This document shows, piece by piece, positions 12,640-25,061 of a stretch of DNA of 64,000 bases. Source of the stretch: Tragulus kanchil (taxonomy: Eukaryota; Chordata; Mammalia; Artiodactyla; Tragulidae). Location of the stretch: assembly GCA_022376925.1 (NCBI GenBank), contig JAIOJX010000005.1:89811001-89875000 (forward strand), given 5' to 3'. How positions within the stretch are numbered: position 1 is the first letter of the stretch; the number at the start of each line of letters is the position of its first letter. The notes under the pieces were generated by a model that did not search any database, had not been told where the DNA came from, and saw only the letters and a program-made list of their open reading frames with translations. The translations under genes and the position numbers were made by a program.

Positions 12640-13298
12640 CAAAGGAATGTTGTTCAATCACTAACTTGTGTCTGGCTGATTGTGACCCCATGGACTATAA
12701 CACGCTAGCATTCCTTGTCCTTCACTATCTCTCAGAGTTTGCTCGAATCCATGTTCAGTGAGTTGGTGGTGATGACTAACTATCTCATCCTTTGCCACCC
12801 TCTTCTTTTGTCTTCAGTCTTTTCCAGCATCAGGATCTTTTCCAATGAGTCAGGTCTTCACATCAGGTGACCAAAGTATTGGAGCTTTACCATCAGTCCT
12901 TCTAATGAATATTCAGAGTTGATTTCCATTAGGATTGACTGGTTTGATCTCCTTGCTGTCCAAAGGATTCTCCAGTCTTCTCCAGCACTGCAATTGGAAA
13001 GCATCAATTCTTCAGTTCTAAACCTTCTTTATGGGCCAACTCTCCCATGTAATCTTTACATGACTACTGGAAAAATCATAGCTTTAACTATATAGACCTC
13101 TGTTGGCAAAATTATGTCTTTGGTTTTTAAAACGCTTTCTAGGTTTGTCATAACCCTTCTTTCCAAGGAGCAAGCATCTTACTACAGTCACTGTAACCCA
13201 TGGAGATAAAATCTAGCACTGCTTCCACTTTTTCCCCTTCTATTTTCCATGAAGTGATAGGACCGGATACCATGATGTTAGTTTTTTTGAATGTTGAG
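12640..13298 (-). mobile_element. BovB (RTE) LINE 3' end, first part
   Basis: On the minus strand this matches the BovB 3' region. Diagnostic parts include 'ccaatactttggtcacctga', a 'gactcattggaaaagatcc' segment and the terminal block shared with Bov-A. BovB is an RTE-type LINE of ruminants. Only the C-terminal part of the reverse-transcriptase reading frame and the tail are covered, with many stops. It is split by a SINE and resumes at 13639. Confidence 0.9.
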
Positions 13299-13638
13299 GT
13301 TTTATTTATTTATTTATTTTTGGCTATTCAGGGTTTTCACTGCTGCCACAGGCTCTTCTCTAGTTGCAGGGAGTTGGGGCTACTCTTTAGTTGAAGTCAG
13401 CAGGCTTCTTGCTGCAGACTTCTCTTGTGGAACTCGGGCTGTAGGGCACATGGCTTCAATAGCTTTGACACATGGGCTCGATAGTTGTGGCTCTGAGGCT
13501 CTAGAGCACAGGCTCAATAGTTGTGGCTCACGGGCCTAGTTGTTCTGCAGCATATGGGATCCTCCCACATCAGGGATCAAACCTGTGTTTCCTGCATTGG
13601 CAGGCAAACTCTTCACCACTGAACTACCAGGGAACCCC
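13299..13638 (-). mobile_element. CHR-like tRNA-Glu-derived SINE inserted in BovB
   Basis: The reverse-strand head near 13560-13638 is tRNA-Glu-like, followed by a body of repeated 'ttgtggctc/gagcccgtg'-type units as in cetartiodactyl CHR elements. The A-rich tail reads as 'tttatttatttatttattt' at about 13300. An approximate 11-bp target repeat flanks it: tgaatgttgag at 13288 and tgagtgtttag at 13639. Confidence 0.8.
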
Positions 13639-13800
13639 TGAGTGTTTAGTTTTAAGCCTGCTTTTTTTACTCTCCTCTTTCATCCTCATCAAGAGGCTCT
13701 TTAGTTTATCTTTCTGCCATAAGAGTTGTGTCATTTGCATATTGGAGATTATTGATATTTCTCCCTGTAATCTCGATTCCAGCTTATGGTTCATCTAGCC
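13639..13800 (-). mobile_element. BovB LINE, second part after SINE interruption
   Basis: 'catcaagaggctctttagtt', a 'tctgccataagagttgtgtc' stretch and 'attgatatttctccctgtaa' continue the BovB sequence from 13298 in the same orientation. Confidence 0.88.
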
Positions 13801-13811
13801 ATTCATCATGA

Positions 13812-14200
13812 CAATTTGCATGTCAATAGACTACTGATCTAATAAAATAAGAGTGAACAATGGATACCATGAAACAAAAGAAATGAATATCATTATAAAT
13901 ACATTATTTTGAGCAAAACAAGCCAGATACAAGAGAATATATACTTTTTGATTTCATTTCTGTGAAGCTATAGTATAAGCAAAATCAATCTTATATAAAT
14001 CCAACCACTGGTGGCTTGCATGGGTAAATTGGAGTTATTGGGAAGGGACAAGAAGGAACTTCCTTGGAGGTGCCTTATAATTTGATTTTGGTATATTTAT
14101 ATGGCTTTAGACAATTATCAAAACCTGTTAACCTGAATACGTAGAGTCTGTGAATTTTGTTGTATGTTAATCATATCTCAGTTTTTAAAAATGGTAGCTG
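13812..14200 (+). mobile_element. L1M 3' fragment, right part
   Basis: 'gagcaaaacaagccagatac', a 'gatttcatttctgtgaag' segment and 'gttaatcatatctcagtttt' match the 3' end of L1M elements, completing the piece at 12405-12507. Its final 120 bp recur at 15198-15320 because of D5. Confidence 0.75.
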
Positions 14201-16322
14201 TAACTAGCAAGGAAAGCTAAATTTCTTTTAGCTCAGGACAAATTTCTTTTTAAGGTGGAAAAAAGAGCAGCAAATTGGTAGGCTAGTAAAGATGATTGAG
14301 TAGAAGGAAATATATTGTTGAATAAAAGAAGAGAGAATTAGTGAAGTCATTTACCTGAGTAGGATAGAGGATGAAATCAAGTGCACAAGTGAAGGGTCTA
14401 CTTCAGAAAGGTCATGGATGTGCCAGGCTCCAAGTAGGGAATGTGGTTGCAACTGAAGGTAAATGGTCAGTCATGGCATTGCAAGTCTACACAAGTCTTC
14501 CTTCATCCATGCTCCACCTCCTACCTCCCTGGGAGATATAGGAAGCCAAGACAATAATTGACAGAGTAGACGAGGGAGGAGCAAGAGATATCAGGAAGTG
14601 TATAATAATGGCTAAATCAGAAGAAGCATAAAGCATGTTAAAAACGATTTTGCTGGGCCCGCCCCAGAGTTTTTGATTTAGTAAGGCTGGGAAAGACCCT
14701 GACAATGTGCCAATTTGTAGATGATGCTGATCTGGATAAGCTCCTAGGAACCGCTGGTGTAGAACTTGCATTTTTATTCTTGAGATAGTCGTGCTTTGAA
14801 TAATAAAATGGTTCATCTGAGGTGCTAGCACTGTTGCAAGAAAGTAGCCCAAGCTGCTGTCTCCAGCCCAGGATATTCCTGTGTGTCCTGTCTGACTTCA
14901 GTAAGGGGGATCAGTGGAAAGCAGTGGGTGCTTGAGGTGAAGTAGGGGGTGGGCAGTAGGAGGGAAAGTTCAGAGAAAAAAGCTGGGGTTAGTAAAGCAA
15001 AGCTTGCGAAGGTCATCTTGTGTTACTGTGCTCTGATTAATAGATATGGATGAGAAAATTTTTTGCCCTGTTCAGTATATATGAGCAGAGCTTCAGATTA
15101 TGGGGAGGGCTTTGTTTTGTTTCCTACTATAAAGAAGGCTTGTTCTATCTAGACAGTCTTTTAATGGAGGTATGACCACATTTGGTAAAAAGGTTGGTAA
15201 TTTGATTTTGGTATATTTATATGGCTTTAGACAATTATCAAAACCTGTTAACCTGAATACGTAGAGTCTGTGAATTTTGTTGTATGTTAATCATATCTCA
15301 GTTTTTAAAAATGGTAGCTGTAACTAGCAAGGAAAGCTAAATTTCTTTTAGCTCAGGACAAATTTCTTTTTAAGGTGGAAAAAAGAGCAGCAAATTGGTA
15401 GGCTAGTAAAGATGATTGAGTAGAAGGAAATATATTGTTGAATAAAAGAAGAGAGAATTAGTGAAGTCATTTACCTGAGTAGGATAGAGGATGAAATCAA
15501 GTGCACAAGTGAAGGGTCTACTTCAGAAAGGTCATGGATGTGCCAGGCTCCAAGTAGGGAATGTGGTTGCAACTGAAGGTAAATGGTCAGTCATGGCATT
15601 GCAAGTCTACACAAGTCTTCCTTCATCCATGCTCCACCTCCTACCTCCCTGGGAGATATAGGAAGCCAAGACAATAATTGACAGAGTAGACGAGGGAGGA
15701 GCAAGAGATATCAGGAAGTGTATAATAATGGCTAAATCAGAAGAAGCATAAAGCATGTTAAAAACGATTTTGCTGGGCCCGCCCCAGAGTTTTTGATTTA
15801 GTAAGGCTGGGAAAGACCCTGACAATGTGCCAATTTGTAGATGATGCTGATCTGGATAAGCTCCTAGGAACCGCTGGTGTAGAACTTGCATTTTTATTCT
15901 TGAGATAGTCGTGCTTTGAATAATAAAATGGTTCATCTGAGGTGCTAGCACTGTTGCAAGAAAGTAGCCCAAGCTGCTGTCTCCAGCCCAGGATATTCCT
16001 GTGTGTCCTGTCTGACTTCAGTAAGGGGGATCAGTGGAAAGCAGTGGGTGCTTGAGGTGAAGTAGGGGGTGGGCAGTAGGAGGGAAAGTTCAGAGAAAAA
16101 AGCTGGGGTTAGTAAAGCAAAGCTTGCGAAGGTCATCTTGTGTTACTGTGCTCTGATTAATAGATATGGATGAGAAAATTTTTTGCCCTGTTCAGTATAT
16201 ATGAGCAGAGCTTCAGATTATGGGGAGGGCTTTGTTTTGTTTCCTACTATAAAGAAGGCTTGTTCTATCTAGACAGTCTTTTAATGGAGGTATGACCACA
16301 TTTGGTAAAAAAAGGTTGGTAA
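14078..16322. repeat. D5: tandem direct duplication, copies 14078-15197 and 15198-16322 (period 1120)
   Basis: The copies join at a shared 'ggtaattt' microhomology. They differ in an A-run near the seam (five versus seven A). Minus-strand frames of 121 and 63 codons appear identically in both copies and have no recognisable family. Confidence 0.96.
14665..14770 (+). mobile_element. Possible MER5-like fragment
   Basis: 'tttttgatttagtaaggctg' and 'gatgatgctgatctggataa' resemble the MER5 core. A copy lies at 15785-15890 through D5. Confidence 0.4.
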
Positions 16323-16699
16323 TTATTTTGTTTGCAAGAAATGCTTTTCTTTAGACCTAGTGTGTACATTTCACACATATATATATATATAAGATCATGC
16401 AGATGTGATTGCAAAAATATCCATGAAATTCGTATTTAAAGGTCTTTTGAATTAAATGTATTGGAAAGCAGTGGTGAAAAGGGACTTGAACTATGAATTC
16501 AGAGTATACCCATTCATAAACCTGTTGATTCCTAGGAAAAGCTAGAAGACAATGTGCTAAATGTTTACTATGGCTTTTCTGAGTTGTATGACCATAGATG
16601 GTTTTAATCTTTGTTTTTGATGCTTATAAAATGAGTGTAAGTTATTTCATAAGTCATTAAAAAATTCTATAATAGCTAATATTGTATGGATGGATCGAT
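16323..16699. other. Single-copy non-coding sequence
   Basis: Contains a short (TA)n tract at about 16378-16391. No other feature seen. Confidence 0.5.
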
Positions 16700-16893
16700 G
16701 TGCTAGTCACTAAGTTGTGTCTGATTCTTTGTGACCCCGTGGAGTATTGCCCACCAGGCTCCTCTGCCCGTGGGGTTCTCCAGGCACCAATACAGGAGTG
16801 GCTGGCCTGTCTCTTCTCTAGGAGATCTTCCTGATCCAGCAACTGAACTCAGGTCTCCTACATTGCAGGCGGTTTCTTTACCTACTGCACCAC
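16700..16893 (-). mobile_element. Bov-tA SINE
   Basis: 'aagttgtgtctgattctttg', a 'tgaccccgtgg' block and 'ctgatccagcaactgaactc' read as Bov-tA in reverse. Its tRNA-like end, from 16824, recurs at 17932-18001 because the left edge of D6 falls inside it. Confidence 0.85.
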
Positions 16894-17516
16894 AAAATAT
16901 ATAACATAACTAACAATACACAAACTGAAATGTTTTTAAAGCACTGGCCTTGAGTTCTGGGTGCTTGGGATAAATCTCTGATCAAGAAAAATAGCCCTGT
17001 TCTTTCAGGATATATATTATGAGACATCAGTGGTGAAAGTCACTGCACCTTAGTGAAACTAGTGATCCTATTGATATTTCATAACAGGGTAACTGCAGAT
17101 TTATACTTTGGTTTGAAGTACTGTTATTCAACGTTGTGTTTGCCATTTTGGGATTATAAGTTTCTTGATTATGGTCTGTGGCCATTGTAGAAATTGTCAT
17201 TTATAATGAAACATGCTGTATTTTGCCTAGAATAAATGAATAAATTTGAATAATCAGTATAAAAACAGTATAGAGTATGTATTTTAGGTTGGAGTTTATT
17301 CACAGATATGAGCAAAAGTTCCTCAGAGTGTAATATTGAATCATATCACATAGAGTCAACTCTTTGATTTAAACATCTTAACAGCTTCCAGCATATGGTA
17401 TATTAGTCTAACACGTGAATAAACAAAGGCTTTTATGAGAATTCTACCTTCCGTAACATTGGGCTTAAAAATGTATGATATTGGCAACAAAAAGGTTGAC
17501 GAACAAGGAGCCTTAA

Positions 17517-17805
17517 AAACCCTAGGCTAAGTGAAAGAAGCCAGGCACAAAAGGCAAGCATATTATTCCATTTAGATGAAATATCTAGAATAGGACATCT
17601 CTAGAGACATACGGTAGGTTTGTAGTTACCCAGGGGTGGTAGCAGGAGCAGAGAGATCCTTGCTAATGGGTATGGGATTTCTTTTGGGGGTGACATTCTG
17701 CAATTGTGGTAGTGGTTGTACAGCTCTGTGAATACACTCAAATGATTGTACATTTTAAATGGGTGAACTTTATGGTAAAACCGTTATAAAAATTGTTTTT
17801 TAAAT
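17517..17805 (+). mobile_element. L1M 3' end
   Basis: 'aagtgaaagaagccaggcac', a 'tagttacccaggggtggtag' stretch and 'ggttgtacagctctgtgaat' are typical of old L1M 3' ends. This sequence appears three times because D6 and D7 overlap (also 18628-18913 and 19771-20028). Confidence 0.85.
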
Positions 17806-18627
17806 ATTTCTTCCTGTCTTAAGAGCCTTTCATCCGCTGTGCAGTGACTCTGCATCTTCTCTGAGTGACTGATTCATGACTACATACGTACCAAGGGTCC
17901 TTCCCTCTAAACTGGGTTTATGGTTTGTTAGGATCTTCCTGATCCAGCAACTGAACTCAGGTCTCCTACATTGCAGGCGGTTTCTTTACCTACTGCACCA
18001 CAAAATATATAACATAACTAACAATACACAAACTGAAATGTTTTTAAAGCACTGGCCTTGAGTTCTGGGTGCTTGGGATAAATCTCTGATCAAGAAAAAT
18101 AGCCCTGTTCTTTCAGGATATATATTATGAGACATCAGTGGTGAAAGTCACTGCACCTTAGTGAAACTAGTGATCCTATTGATATTTCATAACAGGGTAA
18201 CTGCAGATTTATACTTTGGTTTGAAGTACTGTTATTCAACGTTGTGTTTGCCATTTTGGGATTATAAGTTTCTTGATTATGGTCTGTGGCCATTGTAGAA
18301 ATTGTCATTTATAATGAAACATGCTGTATTTTGCCTAGAATAAATGAATAAATTTGAATAATCAGTATAAAAACAGTATAGAGTATGTATTTTAGGTTGG
18401 AGTTTATTCACAGATATGAGCAAAAGTTCCTCAGAGTGTAATATTGAATCATATCACATAGAGTCAACTCTTTGATTTAAACATCTTAACAGCTTCCAGC
18501 ATATGGTATATTAGTCTAACACGTGAATAAACAAAGGCTTTTATAAGAATTCTTCCTTCCTTAACATTGGGCTTAAAAATGTATTTTTTTGGCAACAAAA
18601 AGGTTGACGAACAAGGAGCCTTAAAAA

Positions 18628-18913
18628 CCCTAGGCTAAGTGAAAGAAGCCAGGCACAAAAGGCAAGCATATTATTCCATTTAGATGAAATATCTAGAATA
18701 GGACATCTCTAGAGACATACGGTAGGTTTGTAGTTACCCAGGGGTGGTAGCAGGAGCAGAGAGATCCTTGCTAATGGGTATGGGATTTCTTTTGGGGGTG
18801 ACATTCTGCAATTGTGGTAGTGGTTGTACAGCTCTGTGAATACACTCAAATGATTGTACATTTTAAATGGGTGAACTTTATGGTAAAACCGTTATAAAAA
18901 TTGTTTTTTAAAT
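18628..18913 (+). mobile_element. L1M 3' end (second copy)
   Basis: Duplicate of 17517-17805 through D6. Confidence 0.85.
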
Positions 18914-20859
18914 ATTTCTTCCTGTCTTAAGAGCCTTTCATCCGCTGTGCAGTGACTCTGCATCTTCTCTGAGTGACTGATTCATGACTACATACGTCCA
19001 CCAAAGGGTCCTTCCCCCTCAGCTGGGGGAAATGAGTGCTTCCGCTTTATGGCATGTGCACACTTGCCTGAGTGTTTGTACTTTAACGTGAAAGGTAACT
19101 TGGCCTCAGGGAGTTTCTTAAACAGAAATACTTTGGGGGAAAAATCTTAATTAGTCGATAGGCACAGAAAATACAGATGGCATCTTGCTCACATAATTAA
19201 ACACTTTAAAACGTGTTCCTAATTCTCCACCCTCTCCACACCTCTTCATTTCCTGTACTTGACTTTCTTTGGGTGCAGTAGAAAGAGCACTCGATATCTA
19301 CTTTCTATTCCTAGGTATAATTTCTTAGCCCATAAGAAAAAAGTTTCAATCAGATGCCCAGTGTATAAAAGGATAACCCAGGAACCAACATGGTCAGAAT
19401 TATCTGAGACATCTATTAATAATACAGAGCCCAAGTCACATTTGCAGAGATTCTAAAGGATTACCAAATATACTTTATGAGTCAAAATTTATGAACTGTA
19501 GATATGAATTTTACAAAGTATTCCTTCTCTTTTCCAGCGATTTTTATCAGTGCTAAAATGTGAAAATCAACTTACTAAAATCTGGTCCATCTTGATGCTC
19601 AGCTATTGTTCAGATCTTTCCTGTTTTGTTTGGTTTGATTTTTCTGGGCATTAGGAAACTCGTTTCTTTCAGTCTTTGCTTCATTAGGCGAAACGTTATA
19701 TATCTGAGAAATTTGATTTACTTTTGAAGACTGCTTCATAGTTTAAAAGTTTGACCTTTTTTTTTTAGAACAAAAGGCAAGCATATTATTCCAGTGAGAT
19801 GAAATATCTAGAATAGGACATCTCTAGAGACATACGGTAGGTTTGTAGTTACCCAGGGGTGGTAGCAGGAGCAGAGAGATCCTTGCTAATGGGTATGGGA
19901 TTTCTTTTGGGGGTGACATTCTGCAATTGTGGTAGTGGTTGTACAGCTCTGTGAATACACTCAAATGATTGTACATTTTAAATGGGTGAACTTTATGGTA
20001 AAACCGTTATAAAAATTGTTTTTTAAATATTTCTTCCTGTCTTAAGAGCCTTTCATCCGCTGTGCAGTGACTCTGCATCTTCTCTGAGTGACTGATTCAT
20101 GACTACATACGTCCACCAAAGGGTCCTTCCCCCTCAGCTGGGGAAGTGAGTGCTTCCGCTTTATGGCATGTGCACACTTGCCTGAGTGTTTGTACTTTAA
20201 CGTGAAAGGTAACTTGGCCTCAGGGAGTTTCTTAAACAGAAATACTTTGGGGAAACATCTTAATTAGTCGATAGGCACAGAAAATACAGATGGCATCTTG
20301 CTCACATAATTAAACACTTTAAAACGTGTTCCTAATTCTCCACCCTCTCCACACCTCTTCATTTCCTGTACTTGACTTTCTTTGGGTGCAGTAGAAAGAG
20401 CACTCGATATCTACTTTCTATTCCTAGGTATAATTTCTTAGCCCATAAGAAAAAAGTTTCAATCAGATGCCCAGTGTATAAAAGGATAACCCAGGAACCA
20501 ACATGGTCAGAATTATCTGAGACATCTATTAATAATACAGAGCCCAAGTCACATTTGCAGAGATTCTAAAGGATTACCAAATATACTTTATGAGTCAAAA
20601 TTTATGAACTGTAGATATGAATTTTACAAAGTATTCCTTCTCTTTTCCAGCGATTTTTATCAGTGCTAAAATGTGAAAATCAACTTACTAAAATCTGGTC
20701 CATCTTGATGCTCAGCTATTGTTCAGATCTTTCCTGTTTTGTTTGGTTTGATTTTTCTGGGCATTAGGAAACTCGTTTCTTTCAGTCTTTGCTTCATTAG
20801 GCCGAAACGTTATATATCTGAGAAATTTGATTTACTTTTGAAGACTGCTTCATAGTTTA
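18656..20859. repeat. D7: tandem direct duplication, copies 18656-19745 and 19771-20859 (period 1115)
   Basis: Filler at 19746-19770 is T-rich and matches neither flank. 'ccagtgagat' at the start of the right copy replaces 'ccatttagat' in the left. Short frames of 62 and 65 codons recur identically and are not genes. Confidence 0.95.
19771..20028 (+). mobile_element. L1M 3' end (third copy, start missing)
   Basis: Duplicate through D7. It begins abruptly at the D7 seam, after 25 bp of filler. Confidence 0.85.
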
Positions 20860-22838
20860 GTAGAATTCTATCTAAAGAATTCTATGTTTAGGTTTCTTTT
20901 TATCTCCAATTGTTTTAGAATGAATAATATATTTGCATTATTAAATCTAGAAAGAAGTACATGTGGCTTAACTTAAAAATATAGTATTGAATATAACTAG
21001 CATGGAATTTTAACTTTAAAATTTCATTTTGTTTATAAGACTGCAATCATTAATACAAGCTAATATTTACCATGTAATTTTTAGCAGTTAATTCTATTTT
21101 GAAAAATCATCTTTAAAAAATTGTGTTAGTGTGTGGGCAATAGATATCCATTTGTAGGTAGTTGGAGATAGATATCTTTATGTTTATTTGCTTATATATT
21201 GTTAAAGAACATTTTCTTCTTAACATCTCATGGCTTGGAGTCTTTTTTAAAAAGAAAGGCTGTAGATGGATTCCAGAATAAAGTTAGAAAAGTCTGAAAT
21301 TCAAGTTGGCTTATAAGATTCAGTATACTATTATTACCATTAACCATAAATTTTAATTGAAGCTTAATATTTAAAACTGCTAAACTACTCTTCTTCACTG
21401 TTTTTATTAGAGTAAACATGATAATTAATCTTTTCAGAAAGACTGCATCTAGAGGTAAACCTTCTGCCAGTTTGCACAACAAGACCATCAGCCTATAAGA
21501 TAGCATATTCTGTTTTTAATTTATTTTTTCATTATGTTCTCCTTTTCAGTCTGTGAGTAAGCATCTTTTTTTAAGAGCCCCTTTCCTGTTTCATTGGTTT
21601 CCTTTCTTTTTTCTTCATCTTGCCAACTCAGGTCTACTACTTCCTATATTCTCTCTTGATTTGTAACTTTCCTCATCCTCTCCTGTTTTAGTATCTTAAA
21701 AAGGTTTTAAATGTGCTACTTTAGATGTACAGCTGCTTTAGATAGAATGGGCTCCACGTGCCAGCCAGTTATGCTCAGCTATTGTTCAGATCTTTCCTGT
21801 TTTGTTTGGTTTGATTTTTCTGGGCATTAGGAAACTCGTTTCTTTCAGTCTTTTCTTCATTAGGCCGAAATGTTATATATCTGAGAAATTTGTTTTACTT
21901 TTGAAGACTGCTTCATAGTTTAGTAGAATTCTATCTAAAGAATTCTATGTTTAGGTTTCTTTTTATCTCCAATTGTTTTAGAATGAATAATATATTTGCA
22001 TTATTAAATCTAGAAAGAAGTACATGTGGCTTAACTTAAAAATATAGTATTGAATATAACTAGCATGGAATTTTAACTTTAAAATTTCATTTTGTTTATA
22101 AGACTGCAATCATTAATACAAGCTAATATTTACCATGTAATTTTTAGCAGTTAATTCTATTTTGAAAAATCATCTTTAAAAAATTGTGTTAGTGTGTGGG
22201 CAATAGATATCCATTTGTAGGTAGTTGGAGATAGATATCTTTATGTTTATTTGCTTATATATTGTTAAAGAACATTTTCTTCTTAACATCTCATGGCTTG
22301 GAGTCTTTTTAAGAAGAAAGGCTGTAGATGGATTCCAGAATAAAGTTAGAAAAGTCTGAAATTCAAGTTGGCTTATAAGATTCAGTATACTATTATTACC
22401 ATTAACCATAAATTTTAATTGAAGCTTAATATTTAAAACTGCTAAACTACTCTTCTTCACTGTTTTTATTAGAGTAAACATGATAATTAATCTTTTCAGA
22501 AAGACTGCATCTAGAGGTAAACCTTCTGCCAGTTTGCACAACAAGACCATCAGCCTATAAGATAGCATATTCTGTTTTTTAATTTATTTTTTCATTATGT
22601 TCTCCTTTTCAGTCTGTGAGTAAGCATCTTTTTTTAAGAGCCCCTTTCCTGTTTCATTGGTTTCCTTTCTTTTTTCTTCATCTTGCCAACTCAGGTCTAC
22701 TACTTCCTATATTCTCTCTTGATTTGTAACTTTCCTCATCCTCTCCTGTTTTAGTATCTTAAAAAGGTTTTAAATGTGCTACTTTAGATGTACAGCTGCT
22801 TTAGATAGAATGGGCTCCACGTGCCAGCCAGTTATGCT
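20708..22838. repeat. D8: tandem direct duplication, copies 20708-21770 and 21771-22838 (period 1063)
   Basis: The copies join at a shared 'atgctca'. Three substitutions fall within the first 130 bp of the right copy. A T/A-run difference near 22308 changes the minus-strand frame from 92 to 130 codons, which argues against a real coding sequence. AT-rich, with no repeat family recognised. Confidence 0.95.
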
Positions 22839-23630
22839 CATATTTTCCATGCAGTCCTGTGTTATCGTTGTTCCTTCAGTGAACACAAGTCAAGAATGCT
22901 GGACACAGTTCTGAATGCTGGAGATGCACTGTGAATCAGAAAACCAAAGGCTCTGTCTCATAATTCATTATAAATCAGGACAGCAGATGCACAGGTTTAC
23001 TGTCAGGCAGGACCAGAATGCTAGGTGGGGACACCTAACCCACCCTGGTAGAGCTGTGCTCACAGGTAACTTAATCAGCATCTTTCCCATCTGCCTGCCT
23101 CCATCCCTCTGTCCCAGAGATCTCATGTCCTTTGTTGGTGTCCCCAAAAGCCCCTTGAACAAGTCTGTCATAGTATGGAGTATGTTAACTCTTCCCCAGG
23201 ATAATCCCATCCATCTGACTGGGGCATAACCCCTAGACTCCTTGCCTGTTTGCATGCCTCCTTAGAAATAGACTTCTTTTTTTTCTGCTCCATCAGTCAG
23301 ACTTGGTGAGACCTGGAGCCTTCCTAAAATCGGAGGTGTCATAATCTGTAGTGAACACTGGGTTCCTGAACAGGTGTAGCCATGCGAGAGACAGATTTCA
23401 GGCTCTGGGATGTCAGAACTGAGAGGAACTTGGATGGCCTGTGAGAGAATCCGGTCACAGTACAGACGATGGAACAGACTCAAGCCTTGAATGACTTGCC
23501 TGATTTACATTCCAGGAGTTACAGTCAGTATGATTATTTATGTTTCCTAATTCTTCATTTATTCTGGTTTCTACTGCTACCTTGGAATTAGTTGTTTATT
23601 CTTTTGTGATTCTCAGGGTTCTTTTACCAG

Positions 23631-23750
23631 ACTTAACTATATCGGTGATATATATATGGTGATATATATATGTATCTATATATATATATATCACACATAC
23701 ATATATATATATGCATGCAGTGATATATAAAATCACTGATATAGTTAAGT
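23631..23750. repeat. AT-rich imperfect palindrome
   Basis: acttaactatatcggtga at 23631 pairs with tcactgatatagttaagt at 23733, with one mismatch. The 84 bp between are mostly TA/CA dinucleotides that also self-pair. It could extrude as a cruciform, or be a simple repeat grown inside an inverted repeat. Confidence 0.8.
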
Positions 23751-24707
23751 AAACTTAATTTTTACAAATGTAAAAATACAGACATATGCAAATGTATATT
23801 GAAGTATAGTTACAAAATAATTCTTACTTGATATCAAGATAAGGGAAGAGTAACATTGGAGTCCTATTATAGTAAATTCATTGTATAACCAGGTAATAAT
23901 TTCTCATAAGGTTAACTTAGAGTTAGACATTGGAAATTCTCAATTCTGTGGCTGTATGATAGTTTGAAGTTGCTTGAATTTCAGATTCATGTAGGGAAAG
24001 ATGCACTGTGAATCAGAAAACCAAAGGCTCTGTCTCATAATTCATTATAAATCAGGACAGCAGATGCACAGGTTTACTGTCAGGCAGGACCAGAATGCTA
24101 GGTGGGGACACCTAACCCACCCTGGTAGAGCTGTGCTCACAGGTAACTTAATCAGCATCTTTCCCATCTGCCTGCCTCCATCCCTCTGTCCCAGAGATCT
24201 CATGTCCTTTGTTGGTGTCCCCAAAAGCCCCTTGAACAAGTCTGTCATAGTATGGAGTATGTTAACTCTTCCCCAGGATAATCCCATCCATCTGACTGGG
24301 GCATAACCCCTAGACTCCTTGCCTGTTTGCATGCCTCCTTAGAAATAGACTTCTTTTTTTTCTGCTCCATCAGTCAGACTTGGTGAGACCTGGAGCCTTC
24401 CTAAAATCGGAGGTGTCATAATCTGTAGTGAACACTGGGTTCCTGAACAGGTGTAGCCATGCGAGAGACAGATTTCAGGCTCTGGGATGTCAGAACTGAG
24501 AGGAACTTGGATGGCCTGTGAGAGAATCCGGTCACAGTACAGACGATGGAACAGACTCAAGCCTTGAATGACTTGCCTGATTTACATTCCAGGAGTTACA
24601 GTCAGTATGATTATTTATGTTTCCTAATTCTTCATTTATTCTGGTTTCTACTGCTACCTTGGAATTAGTTGTTTATTCTTTTGTGATTCTCAGGGTTCTT
24701 TTACCAG

Positions 24708-24828
24708 ACTTAACTATATCGGTGATATATATATGGTGATATATATATGTATCTATATATATATATATACACACATACATATATATATATGCATGCAGTG
24801 ATATATAAAATCACTGATATAGTTAAGT
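24708..24828. repeat. AT-rich imperfect palindrome (D9 second copy)
   Basis: Same structure as 23631-23750, with small differences in the TA tract. Confidence 0.8.
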
Positions 24829-25061
24829 AAACTTAATTTTTACAAATGTAAAAATACAGACATATGCAAATGTATATTGAAGTATAGTTACAAAATAATT
24901 CTTACTTGATATCAAGATAAGGGAAGAGTAACATTGGAGTCCTATTATAGTAAATTCATTGTATAACCAGGTAATAATTTCTCATAAGGTTAACTTAGAG
25001 TTAGACATTGGAAATTCTCAATTCTGTGGCTGTATGATAGTTTGAAGTTGCTTGAATTTCA

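Larger units (their letters stand above)
16824..19030. repeat. D6: tandem direct duplication, copies 16824-17925 and 17932-19030 (period 1108)
   Basis: The last 40 bp of the left copy degrade relative to the right copy, just before the seam. A second cluster of six substitutions lies mid-unit at 17436-17480. The 61-codon frame at 17876 is a chimera across the seam. Confidence 0.94.
22922..25061. repeat. D9: tandem direct duplication, copies 22922-23983 and 23999-25061 (period 1077)
   Basis: About 15 bp of filler at 23984-23998. The copies contain an AT-rich palindrome and small overlapping frames of 73-104 codons on both strands with no family resemblance. Confidence 0.95.

Noticed and set aside
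14487..14852. A 121-codon minus-strand frame present twice (also 15607-15972)
   Set aside because: Its repetition comes from D5. It overlaps a MER5-like fragment and shows no family motif.
22915..23255. Overlapping frames of about 100 codons on both strands
   Set aside because: Opposite-strand frames of similar length in one place, with no recognised motif, are typical of chance. Their doubling is due to D9.
23640..23720. TA-rich tract as a replication origin or promoter
   Set aside because: Simple-sequence content explains it, and nothing nearby supports a functional element.
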